13,685 nucleotides of DNA, from NCBI GenBank assembly GCA_902783825.1, contig CACZSJ010000093.1:1-13685 (forward strand), given 5' to 3'. The stretch comes from Oscillospiraceae bacterium. Lineage in GTDB: Bacteria > Bacillota > Clostridia > Oscillospirales > Oscillospiraceae. Positions within the stretch are counted from its first letter, which is position 1. Every line of letters starts with the position of its first letter. The position numbers and the translations under genes were made by a program. A model generated the notes under the pieces. The model was not told the origin of the DNA and made no database searches. It saw only the letters and a list, made by a program, of their open reading frames with translations. Below are positions 6,875-13,587 of this stretch, piece by piece.

Positions 6875-6902
6875 AAAGGGCAGGCATTTGCCTGCCCTTT
6901 CT
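6875..6902 (+). terminator. Intergenic hairpin between tctC and tctB (partial terminator)
   Basis: Perfect 11-bp stem AAAGGGCAGGC / GCCTGCCCTTT (6875-6885, 6890-6900) with an ATTT loop. The T tract is short and broken (TTTCT), so read-through into tctB is likely. No other promoter is obvious before tctB. This fits an attenuator, or a 3'-end stabiliser, that gives more receptor mRNA than permease mRNA. Confidence 0.68.
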
Positions 6903-6960
6903 GAACAATTCTACCCCGTTTCGTGAAAAGAGAGAGTTTGTCACAAAGGAGTGAGCGCCC

Positions 6961-7422
6961 TTGAAAATGAAAAAATCGGACATCGGTGTGGTTGCCGTCA
7001 TGTACTTCGTCTGCGCCTTCTTCTACTCGCAGATGCTGCAGCTGAAGGCCGACAGCCAGACCTATCCCCGTTTTACCATCCTGCTGCTCTTCGGCCTGAC
7101 CACCCTGTATCTGGTGCAGATGTTGGTCAACTGGAAGCGGCACGGTGTCCAACAGGGGAGAGACGAAGCTTTTCTGGAATTCCAGTCCGCCCAGTTTTTC
7201 GTGTGCCTGGCGGCCACGATCCTGTATCTGGTGCTGATGTACTTCCTGGGCTTCTACATTTCCACCGTGCTGTTTATGGCAGCCGTCCTGCTGTATCTGC
7301 GTGTCCCGTATCTGCACGCAGGCATCACCATTATCGTGATCCTGGCCTTGATCTATTTTGCCTTTTCCCGTTTCCTGGGAGTCCGGCTGCCGGTAGGCAC
7401 CCTGATCAAGGCGCTGCGTTAA
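6961..7422 (+). CDS. tctB: Tripartite tricarboxylate transporter small membrane subunit (TctB family)
   Basis: Small, poorly conserved membrane subunit of the TTT transporter, 153 aa with about four membrane segments (near residues 7-25, 38-58, 75-112 as a pair, and 118-140). It is assigned by size, topology and position between tctC and tctA rather than by strong motifs; AxxxYPRFTILLLFG at the end of the first loop is typical of the family. The TTG at 6961 is preferred because AAAGGAG (6945-6951) lies 9 nt upstream. The in-frame ATG two codons later is 15 nt from that site. The stop codon abuts the tctA ribosome site. Confidence 0.86.
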   Translation: MKMKKSDIGVVAVMYFVCAFFYSQMLQLKADSQTYPRFTILLLFGLTTLYLVQMLVNWKRHGVQQGRDEAFLEFQSAQFFVCLAATILYLVLMYFLGFYISTVLFMAAVLLYLRVPYLHAGITIIVILALIYFAFSRFLGVRLPVGTLIKALR

Positions 7423-7435
7423 GGAGGGCTTGGAC

Positions 7436-8989
7436 ATGTTGGAAACCTTATCTTTGATGGGCGCGGGCTTTCTCAATGCCCTGACTCCCATTAACCTTCT
7501 GATGATGGCCGGCGGCGTGGCCATGGGCATCGTCATCGGCTGTATGCCCGGTCTCTCGGCCGCCATGGGCGTGGCGCTGATGCTGCCCATGACCTTCACC
7601 ATGAAGCCGGAAACCGGCTTGATCGTGCTGGGCGCCATTTACTGCGGCGCCATCTTCGGCGGCTCCATTTCCGCCATTTTGATCCACACCCCGGGCACGC
7701 CGGCTTCGGCGGCCACCGCCATTGAAGGGTATCAGATGACCCTCAACGGCCGCGCAGGCAAGGCGCTTTTTACCGCCTGCTACTCCTCCTTCTGGGGCGG
7801 CCTGCTCAGCTGTATTTCCCTGTATTTCTTTGCGCCGCTGCTGGCGCAGCTCACCTTGAAATTCCGCTCGGCAGAATATTTCTGGCTCTCGATTTTCGGC
7901 CTGACCATCATCGCCGGCGTCTCCGGCAAGTCGCTGGTCAAGGGCCTGATCTCCGGCGCTCTGGGCCTGTTGCTGAGCACCATCGGTCTGGATCCCATCA
8001 CTGGCGCCAAGCGTTTCATGTTCGGCCAGAGCTATTTTGCCGAAGGCATCAACACCACCTGCGCCCTGATCGGTCTGTTCTCCATGTCCCAGGTGTTCAT
8101 TCTGGCGGAGAAGAAGATCGTTCAGCGGGCCAAGGCCACCAAGGTCACCGACAAGATGGGTCTGAGCCGCGAGGAGCGCAAGCAGATCCGGCCCACCATC
8201 TTCCGTTCCTGGATCATCGGCAACCTGATCGGGATTCTGCCCGGCGCCGGCGCCTCCATCGCCTGCTTCCTGGGCTACAACACCTCCCGGCAATTCTCCA
8301 AGCATAAGGAAATGTTCGGCAAGGGCTCCATCGAAGGCGTCGCCGGCTCGGAGGCCGCCAACAACGCCGTTACCGGCGGCTCCCTGATCCCCACCTTGAC
8401 CCTGGGCATTCCCGGAGAGTCTGTCACCGCCGTGCTCATGGGCGGCCTGGTCATCCAGGGCTTGACCCCGGGTCCGGAGCTCTTTGGGAAATACGCCCCC
8501 ATGACCTATACCTTCTTCGCCGGTTTTGTTCTGGTGCAGTTTTTCATGCTGGGTATCGGTCTGCTGGGCAGCCGCGGTTTTGCGCAGATTTCCCGCCTGT
8601 CCGACGCCATCTTGATCCCCTGCGTAACGGTGCTGTGCTTTGTAGGCTCCTACGCCATCCACAAGAACATCATGGACATCGTGGTTATGCTCAGCTTTGG
8701 CGTGGTGGGCTACCTGATGCGCAAGTTTGATTTGAACACCGCCGCCGTGGTTCTGGCCTTGATTCTGGGCCCCATCGGCGAAAAGGGTCTGCGCAATGCC
8801 CTGCGCTCTTCCCAAGGGGACATCGGCATCCTGTTTTCCAGCGTGGTCTGCTGGGTGTTGATCGCCCTGTGCGTGGTCGGCATTCTCTCACCCCTTTTCA
8901 TGAATCGTCTGGAGAAAAAGGCCGAAGAAGAGGCCGTCGCCGGAACCGACGAGGACATCGAGGTTCTCACCCAAGAGGACTCCGTCTGA
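7436..8989 (+). CDS. tctA: Tripartite tricarboxylate transporter large permease (TctA family)
   Basis: Main permease of the TTT transporter, 517 aa and about 10-12 membrane segments, normal length. Family motifs are present: GIVIGCMPGLSAAMGVALMLP at 31-51, GGSISAILIHTPGTPASAATA at 75-95, ILPGAGASIA at 267-276, and LTLGIPGESVTAVLMGGL followed by GLTPGPELF at 321-350. The two PG-containing repeats are thought to line the substrate path. It couples uptake of receptor-bound carboxylate to an ion gradient. The ATG at 7436 is chosen, with GGAGG 8 nt upstream; a TTG two codons earlier is only 2 nt from that site. It follows tctB by 13 bp. The C-terminus is acidic (about 494-516). Confidence 0.95.
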   Translation: MLETLSLMGAGFLNALTPINLLMMAGGVAMGIVIGCMPGLSAAMGVALMLPMTFTMKPETGLIVLGAIYCGAIFGGSISAILIHTPGTPASAATAIEGYQMTLNGRAGKALFTACYSSFWGGLLSCISLYFFAPLLAQLTLKFRSAEYFWLSIFGLTIIAGVSGKSLVKGLISGALGLLLSTIGLDPITGAKRFMFGQSYFAEGINTTCALIGLFSMSQVFILAEKKIVQRAKATKVTDKMGLSREERKQIRPTIFRSWIIGNLIGILPGAGASIACFLGYNTSRQFSKHKEMFGKGSIEGVAGSEAANNAVTGGSLIPTLTLGIPGESVTAVLMGGLVIQGLTPGPELFGKYAPMTYTFFAGFVLVQFFMLGIGLLGSRGFAQISRLSDAILIPCVTVLCFVGSYAIHKNIMDIVVMLSFGVVGYLMRKFDLNTAAVVLALILGPIGEKGLRNALRSSQGDIGILFSSVVCWVLIALCVVGILSPLFMNRLEKKAEEEAVAGTDEDIEVLTQEDSV

Positions 8990-9013
8990 GGATTTTTTCT
9001 TCCCGATATCTGC

Positions 9014-9045
9014 GTACGCGGCAGCGCTGCTGCCGCGTACTTTTA
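9014..9045 (+). terminator. Intrinsic terminator of tctCBA
   Basis: Perfect 12-bp stem GTACGCGGCAGC / GCTGCCGCGTAC (9014-9025, 9029-9040) with a 3-nt loop and TTTTA after it. It ends the tct operon 24 bp past the tctA stop and isolates it from the following ABC gene. Confidence 0.87.
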
Positions 9046-9080
9046 TGCAAGTGGCACAAATTTAACGTCGCTTTTTCTGG

Positions 9081-9109
9081 TTGCACATGCGCGCCGTTTC
9101 CTGTATAAT
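9081..9109 (+). promoter_or_regulatory. Promoter of the ABC ATPase gene
   Basis: TATAAT at 9104-9109 has a perfect -10. TTGCAC at 9081-9086, 17 nt upstream, matches only the first three bases of the -35 consensus, so activity may depend on an activator. The expected start near 9116 gives a leader of about 187 nt, unusually long here. Confidence 0.62.
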
Positions 9110-9194
9110 GTATGCGGGTTTTTGTGCCCTAAATCTGACTGCGTGTCCGGCTCTCCACCCTTCAGCCGTACACAGCTTTAACAAGGAGGAAATG

Positions 9195-9302
9195 GGTTCC
9201 CCGGACTCGGGGTGCGGCAGTGTGGAGACCTGTCGTAAAGCGGCGCACTCCGGTGGCCGTGAGCCTGTCCGCGCGGAGGCGGGACAGGCGGAGTCGAATG
9301 CT
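9195..9302 (+). promoter_or_regulatory. Structured mRNA leader of the ABC ATPase, with competing helices (candidate riboregulator)
   Basis: Three helices cannot coexist. Helix 1 pairs CCCCG (9199-9203) with CGGGG (9208-9212). Helix 2 pairs GGGGTGCG (9209-9216) with CGCACTCC (9244-9251), 8 bp with one G-U. Helix 3 pairs ACTCCG (9247-9252) with CGGAGT (9289-9294) and so covers the ribosome site GGAG (9290-9293). Inside helix 3, GCCTGTCC (9263-9270) pairs with GGACAGGC (9282-9289). Helix 2 would free the ribosome site; helix 1 would favour hiding it. Rfam malK motifs sit upstream of such ATPase genes, but I cannot confirm membership. Pairings are seen; function is inference. Confidence 0.5.
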
Positions 9303-10481
9303 ATGGCAACTGTTCAGCTGAAAAACGTCAAGAAGATTTATCCCTTCGTCAGCGGCGAAAACAAGAAGAAAAAGAAGAAAGGCGAGGCGACCGAGGAAAA
9401 GAAGGTCAACCTTCAAATCACCGATCAGGGCGTGGTCGCCGTCCAGCAGTTTAATCTGGACATTGCCGACAAGGAATTCATCGTGCTGGTTGGTCCCTCC
9501 GGCTGCGGCAAATCCACCACGCTGCGCATGGTGGCCGGTCTGGAGGAGATCTCCGAGGGCGAGCTGTACATTGACGACGTTCTGATGAACGATGTGGCGC
9601 CCAAAGACCGGGACATCGCCATGGTCTTCCAGAACTACGCGCTTTATCCCCATATGACCGTGTATGAAAACATGGCCTTTTCCCTGAAGCTGCGCAAGGA
9701 GAGCAAGGACGTCATTGATAAAAAAGTCCGCGAAGCCGCGGAAATTCTGGACATCACCCAGTATCTGGAGCGCAAGCCCAAGGCCCTGTCCGGCGGCCAG
9801 CGGCAGCGTGTGGCCATCGGCCGCGCCATCGTCCGCGACCCCAAGGTCATGCTGATGGACGAGCCTTTGTCCAACTTGGACGCCAAGCTCCGCAACGAGA
9901 TGCGCGCGGAGATCATCAAGCTGCGCGAGCGCATCAATACCACCTTCATCTACGTGACCCATGACCAGACCGAGGCCATGACTCTGGGCGACCGGATCGT
10001 GATCATGCGAGACGGCTACATCCAGCAAATCGGCACCCCCCAGGAAGTCTTCAACCACCCGGCCAATCTCTTTGTGGCCGGCTTCATCGGCATGCCGGTG
10101 ATGAACTTCTTCGACGCCCGGCTCCTCCGGGAAGGGGATCGCTTCTTTGTGGAAGTGGGCGGCCTCAAGGTTGAGCTGGATGAAGAGAAGCAGGCTCGCC
10201 TGCTGAAAAACGACGTGCAGACCCAGGACGTGACCCTGGGCGTCCGTCCGGAGCACACGGAGCTGGCCGATGAAGGCGTGGCCGCCAAGGTGGACGTGTC
10301 CGAAATGATGGGCTCTTCGGTGCATCTGCACGTGTCTGCCGAGGGCAAGGACGTAATCATCATCGTGCCTACCACCGGTCTGGACGGCACCTTCAGCATG
10401 GGCGAGACCGTACACTTCCGCTTCGGCGGCAAGGTAGCCCATGTTTTCTCCAAGGAGACCGATAAAAACCTGGAGTGGTAA
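9303..10481 (+). CDS. Sugar ABC transporter ATP-binding protein (MsmX/UgpC/MalK type)
   Basis: 392-aa cytoplasmic ATPase that energises carbohydrate importers. ABC motifs: Walker A GPSGCGKST (64-72), Q-loop FQNYALYPH (109-117), signature LSGGQ (162-166), Walker B VMLMDE (182-187), H-loop H220. A C-terminal OB/TOBE regulatory region follows from about 250. No permease or sugar receptor gene is adjacent, so it is probably a shared, MsmX-like ATPase; that role is inference. A Lys-rich insert (about 17-40, including six Lys in a row) lies between the first strand and Walker A. The ATG at 9303 has GGAG ending 9 nt upstream and matches the usual N-terminus. A frame open back to the ATG at 9192 would add 37 unconserved residues. 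Confidence 0.92.
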   Translation: MATVQLKNVKKIYPFVSGENKKKKKKGEATEEKKVNLQITDQGVVAVQQFNLDIADKEFIVLVGPSGCGKSTTLRMVAGLEEISEGELYIDDVLMNDVAPKDRDIAMVFQNYALYPHMTVYENMAFSLKLRKESKDVIDKKVREAAEILDITQYLERKPKALSGGQRQRVAIGRAIVRDPKVMLMDEPLSNLDAKLRNEMRAEIIKLRERINTTFIYVTHDQTEAMTLGDRIVIMRDGYIQQIGTPQEVFNHPANLFVAGFIGMPVMNFFDARLLREGDRFFVEVGGLKVELDEEKQARLLKNDVQTQDVTLGVRPEHTELADEGVAAKVDVSEMMGSSVHLHVSAEGKDVIIIVPTTGLDGTFSMGETVHFRFGGKVAHVFSKETDKNLEW

Positions 10482-10496
10482 GCGCCCCGTAGAAGC

Positions 10497-10525
10497 AAAA
10501 GCCCGCGCCGATGGCGCGGGCTTTT
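10497..10525 (+). terminator. Intrinsic terminator of the ABC ATPase gene
   Basis: GCCCGCGCC / GGCGCGGGC (10501-10509, 10513-10521) with loop GAT, flanked by AAAA and TTTT. It is strong, and the symmetric A and T flanks would let it work in both directions. It begins 15 bp after the stop. Confidence 0.92.
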
Positions 10526-10549
10526 GGCGCGACGAGGCAGAAAAAGCCC

Positions 10550-10578
10550 TTGCTTTTTGTCGCGCGCTGTCATATAAT
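10550..10578 (+). promoter_or_regulatory. Promoter of the pyrR-uraA operon
   Basis: TATAAT at 10573-10578 with TTGCTT at 10550-10555, 17 nt upstream. The -10 is perfect and the -35 is weak. The expected start near 10585 fits the attenuator leader that follows. Confidence 0.65.
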
Positions 10579-10602
10579 CTTTCTCAGAAAAGCGATTTTT
10601 AA

Positions 10603-10707
10603 GCTTCGGTACAGAGAGACCGGCAAGATCGATCATAAGGCGGCGGGCGCCCTGAAAGCGTCCGCGCACAGATTTGTCTTGCCGAATTGTGCGGCAAGTC
10701 TTTTTTT
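10603..10707 (+). promoter_or_regulatory. PyrR-controlled transcription attenuator
   Basis: A complete attenuation switch. The PyrR-binding hairpin pairs CGGT (10607-10610) with ACCG (10619-10622) around the loop ACAGAGAG, whose CAGAGAG core matches the known PyrR-binding loop. The flanking CTT (10604-10606) and AAG (10625-10627) can pair further. The antiterminator pairs CGGCAAGA (10621-10628) with TCTTGCCG (10677-10684). The terminator pairs the same CTTGCCG with CGGCAAG (10692-10698). When PyrR is loaded with UMP it should hold the first hairpin and force termination. The consensus C-G pair beside the loop is replaced here by an A/A mismatch. Confidence 0.82.
10678..10707 (+). terminator. 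Attenuator terminator ahead of pyrR
   Basis: CTTGCCG (10678-10684), a 7-nt loop and CGGCAAG (10692-10698), then TCTTTTTTT (10699-10707). It is a regulated terminator: its left arm is contested by the identical right-arm sequence at 10621-10627. A further hairpin, GCGGCAA (10691-10697) with TTGCCGC (10706-10712), overlaps its right arm. Confidence 0.87.
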
Positions 10708-10728
10708 GCCGCAAAAAGGGGACCGCTT

Positions 10729-11271
10729 ATGAAGCTCAAAGCTCAAATTTTGGACGAGGCCGCCCTGAACCGGGCGCTCATGCGCATCTCCCACGAGATT
10801 GCCGAGCGAAACAAGGGCGTGGAGAATGTGGTGCTGGTGGGCATCCGCCGACGCGGAGAGCCTATTGCCCGGCAGATTCAGGATAACATCGAAAAGATCG
10901 AGGGTCTGTCCGTGCCCTGCGGTAGCATCGACATCCGCTTTTATCGGGACGATTTGCTTCCCCTGGCTGACGCGCCCCAGGTTCGCCGGACCGAGCTGCC
11001 CTTCGACGTAAGCGGCCGGGACGTGATCCTGGTGGATGACGTCCTCTACACCGGACGCACAGCCCGCGCCGCCATCGAAGCCGTCTTCTCCTGCGGTCGC
11101 CCCCGCAGCATCCAATTCGCGGTGCTGGTGGATCGGGGACACCGGGAGCTGCCCATTCGAGCAGACTTTGTGGGCAAGAATCTGCCCACCGCCCACAGTG
11201 AGCTGGTGGAAGTCCGGCTGCCGGAGTATGACGGAGAAACCGGCGTGTATTTGATGGATCTGGGCAAATAG
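10729..11271 (+). CDS. pyrR: Bifunctional pyr operon regulator / uracil phosphoribosyltransferase PyrR
   Basis: 180-aa cytoplasmic protein, the standard PyrR length. It binds pyr mRNA when loaded with UMP and can also make UMP from uracil and PRPP. The PRPP signature is VILVDDVLYTGRT at 99-111. Family segments GIRRRGEPIA (38-47) and RGHRELPIRADFVGKN (136-151) are intact, the latter typical of PyrR rather than plain Upp. The ATG at 10729 has AAGGGG 7 nt upstream. A GTG 14 codons earlier lies inside the attenuator and is rejected. First gene of pyrR-uraA-(nucleosidase), so it should regulate its own operon through the upstream attenuator. Confidence 0.95.
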   Translation: MKLKAQILDEAALNRALMRISHEIAERNKGVENVVLVGIRRRGEPIARQIQDNIEKIEGLSVPCGSIDIRFYRDDLLPLADAPQVRRTELPFDVSGRDVILVDDVLYTGRTARAAIEAVFSCGRPRSIQFAVLVDRGHRELPIRADFVGKNLPTAHSELVEVRLPEYDGETGVYLMDLGK

Positions 11272-11311
11272 CCCTCCATATATCATCATTTGGGAAAGGG
11301 AAAGATAAACC

Positions 11312-12715
11312 ATGGGAAATGAAAACATAGCGGCCAACTCTGAGGCGATTTACGACGCGCGCACACTCGGCACACCGAAGACCCTGGTGCTGGGCCTACA
11401 GCACCTTTTCGCAATGTTCGGCTCCACTGTGCTCGTGCCGATTCTCACCGGATTGAGCGTGTCGGCGACGCTGCTCTTCGCAGGCTGCGCCACGCTGTTT
11501 ATGCACCTGGTCACCGGCAAAAAGATCCCGGTTTTCCTCGGCTCCTCCTTCGCCTTCCTTGGCGGCTACTTTGCGGTCATCGCCTCCGGCGCGGAGCTGG
11601 GCCTGAGCCAGCGCGAGGCGCTGCCCTACGCCTGCGCAGGCGTCGCCTGTGCGGGGCTGCTGTACCTGCTCCTGGCGCTGATTTGCAAGGCCTTCGGCTC
11701 GAAGAACGTCATGCGCTACTTCCCGCCCGTCGTCACCGGCCCGATCATCATCGCCATCGGTCTGATCCTTGCGCCCTCCGCCATTAACTCCTGCTCCTCA
11801 AACTGGCTGATCGCCCTCGTTGCGATCGTCGTCGTCATTGTCTGCAACATCTGGGGCAGAGGCATGATCAAGATCGTCCCGATTTTGATGGGCGTGCTCG
11901 CCTCCTACTTCGTCGCGGCGATCACCAACAACGTTGACTTCAGCGGCGTAAAGGCCGCCGGATGGATCGGCCTCCCGTTTCAGATGCAGGACACCGTATT
12001 CGGGCTCTTTGGCTCCGGAAACGTCAACAGCGGCCTGCTGATCTCCTCGATCATCATGATCGTGCCGATCGCCTTTGCAACGATGATGGAGCACGTCGGC
12101 GACATTTCCGCCATCGGCGGTACGATCGGCAAGAACCTTATCGAAGACCCCGGCCTGCACCGCACCCTGATCGGCGACGGCGTCGGCACGACGATTGCCG
12201 CACTCTTCGGCGCTCCCGCCAACACGACCTATGGCGAGAACACGGGCGTGCTCGTGCTGACAAAGGTCTATGATCCCAAGGTCGTACGCATCGCAGCGGT
12301 TTATGCGATTGCCCTTTCCTTCTGCCCGAAGTTTGCCGCGCTCATTTCCGCGATGCCCTCCGCCACGGTCGGCGGCGTCTCGATCATCCTCTACGGCATG
12401 ATCTCCGCGGTCGGCGTGCGGAACATGGTCGAAAACCATACCGACTTCCAGAAGTCGAGAAACGTCATCGTTGCCGCCATCATCCTCGGACTTGCGCTGG
12501 GCATCAACTTCTCGGGTCTTCTCGGCGCGAACATCACGACCGGCGGCAACAACGCGACCGGCGCAATCTCCTTTATGGTCGGCGACATGAACATCGCCCT
12601 GTCCGGCCTTGCTGTCGCCTCCATCGTTGGCATCCTGCTCAACGCCATTCTCCCCGGCAAGCGCGACGAATACATGCCAAATCAGGAAAACTCCGGCTCC
12701 CTGGGCAAGTTCTGA
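11312..12715 (+). CDS. uraA: Uracil permease, NCS2 family
   Basis: 467-aa membrane transporter for uracil with about 14 membrane segments, normal for the NCS2/UraA family. Substrate and proton-coupling residues are recognisable as E260 in MMEHVGD and E309 in TTYGENTGV, matching Glu241 and Glu290 of E. coli UraA. LGSSFAFLGGYF at 76-87 is the usual segment near the first half of the core domain. It lies 40 bp after pyrR, as pyrP does in Bacillus, and should be shut off by PyrR when UMP is high. The ribosome site is weak (AAGGGA about 10 nt upstream). Codon choice differs from both neighbours: more CTC/CTT for Leu, GTC for Val, ACG and TCG, and CCG for Pro. Confidence 0.94.
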   Translation: MGNENIAANSEAIYDARTLGTPKTLVLGLQHLFAMFGSTVLVPILTGLSVSATLLFAGCATLFMHLVTGKKIPVFLGSSFAFLGGYFAVIASGAELGLSQREALPYACAGVACAGLLYLLLALICKAFGSKNVMRYFPPVVTGPIIIAIGLILAPSAINSCSSNWLIALVAIVVVIVCNIWGRGMIKIVPILMGVLASYFVAAITNNVDFSGVKAAGWIGLPFQMQDTVFGLFGSGNVNSGLLISSIIMIVPIAFATMMEHVGDISAIGGTIGKNLIEDPGLHRTLIGDGVGTTIAALFGAPANTTYGENTGVLVLTKVYDPKVVRIAAVYAIALSFCPKFAALISAMPSATVGGVSIILYGMISAVGVRNMVENHTDFQKSRNVIVAAIILGLALGINFSGLLGANITTGGNNATGAISFMVGDMNIALSGLAVASIVGILLNAILPGKRDEYMPNQENSGSLGKF

Positions 12716-12743
12716 TTTCCCCACCCCGAAAGGAGCGCCTGCC

Positions 12744-13508
12744 ATGCTGATTCCAAACGAAATTCCCCTGCTGGAATACGACACGGACCCCGGCGCGCTG
12801 ATTCCGCCGGATCACGAGCGCTTGCCTTTGCGGCTGCCTGAGCGGGCCGTGTTCGCCTTTCTGGGCGAGACGGTGGACGCATATGCCGCCGCCCACGGCG
12901 CAGAGATCGTCTCCGCCTTTGTTTCCGCCACCAAGGAATATCCCATCTATGTGTTGAACCACCAAGGAACTTCTCTCTGCCTTGTTCAGGCCCCGGTGGG
13001 CGCCGCCGCTGCGGTGCAGCTGCTGGACTGGCTTCTGGCCTACGGGGTAAAGAAGGTGATCAGCGCCGGCTCCTGCGGTGCTCTGCAGGATTGGGAGGAG
13101 AACGTCTTTCTGGTTCCCAGACGCGCCCTGCGAGACGAGGGCGCCTCGTACCACTACGCGCCGCCCTCCCGCTACATGGAGCTCAACCCTCTGGCCCTGG
13201 CGGCGCTGGAACAGACCCTGCGGGAGCATGGCCTTCCCTATGTGGAGGTGACCACCTGGTCCACCGACGGCTTTTTCCGCGAAACCCGGGAAAAGGTGGC
13301 GTATCGGAAGCAGGAGGGCTGCGCCGTGGTGGAAATGGAGTGCGCGGCCCTGGCCGCCTGCGCCGCCCTGCGCGGCGCTGTCTGGGGCGAACTGCTGTTC
13401 ACTGCTGACAGCCTGGCCAATCTGGAGCGCTACGATGAGCGGGACTGGGGACGCGACAGCATCGCCGCCGCCCTGGAACTGTGTCTGGAAGCTGTGCAAA
13501 AGCTTTGA
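12744..13508 (+). CDS. Nucleoside phosphorylase-superfamily enzyme (possible nucleosidase)
   Basis: 254-aa cytoplasmic enzyme of the PNP/UDP phosphorylase fold. Recognisable parts: the GSCGAL loop at 109-114, STDGFFRET at 173-181, the ribose-binding VEMECAAL at 196-203, and TADSL with D222 where hexameric purine nucleoside phosphorylases carry their catalytic Asp. The phosphate-binding arginines of E. coli PNP seem absent: GDPLRA corresponds to GETVDA (41-46), and RVGSCGA to SAGSCGA (107-113). This leaves phosphorolysis in doubt. AAAGGAG lies 8 nt before the ATG. It follows uraA by 28 bp, so a role in nucleoside salvage is likely, but the base and the co-substrate are not settled. Confidence 0.8.
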   Translation: MLIPNEIPLLEYDTDPGALIPPDHERLPLRLPERAVFAFLGETVDAYAAAHGAEIVSAFVSATKEYPIYVLNHQGTSLCLVQAPVGAAAAVQLLDWLLAYGVKKVISAGSCGALQDWEENVFLVPRRALRDEGASYHYAPPSRYMELNPLALAALEQTLREHGLPYVEVTTWSTDGFFRETREKVAYRKQEGCAVVEMECAALAACAALRGAVWGELLFTADSLANLERYDERDWGRDSIAAALELCLEAVQKL

Positions 13509-13542
13509 ATTTCCCCGCCGAGGCGCGGCAATCGAATAACGT

Positions 13543-13575
13543 AAGCGCACGGCCTCAATTGAGGCCGTGCGCTTT
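13543..13575. terminator. Perfect 32-bp palindrome, likely bidirectional terminator
   Basis: AAGCGCACGGCCTCAA is followed at once by its exact reverse complement (13543-13558, 13559-13574). It lies between the stop codons of two convergent genes, so it probably ends both transcripts. T tracts are poor on each side (CTTTGT on plus, CTTACG on minus), so it may act as a 3'-end barrier as much as a classic terminator. Confidence 0.7.
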
Positions 13576-13587
13576 GTCAGTTTCCTA

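Noticed and set aside
7448..8815. Long minus-strand open frame opposite tctA
   Set aside because: Mirrors the codon structure of tctA; composition dominated by Gly, Ala, His and Gln with no motif.
9205..9240. TPP riboswitch, suggested by CTCGGGGTGCGG
   Set aside because: The CTGAGA and ACCTGATCTGGATAATGC elements that define the class are absent downstream.
9162..10442. Long minus-strand open frame opposite the ABC ATPase
   Set aside because: Shadow of a gene whose ABC motifs are all intact; it also crosses the promoter-proximal leader.
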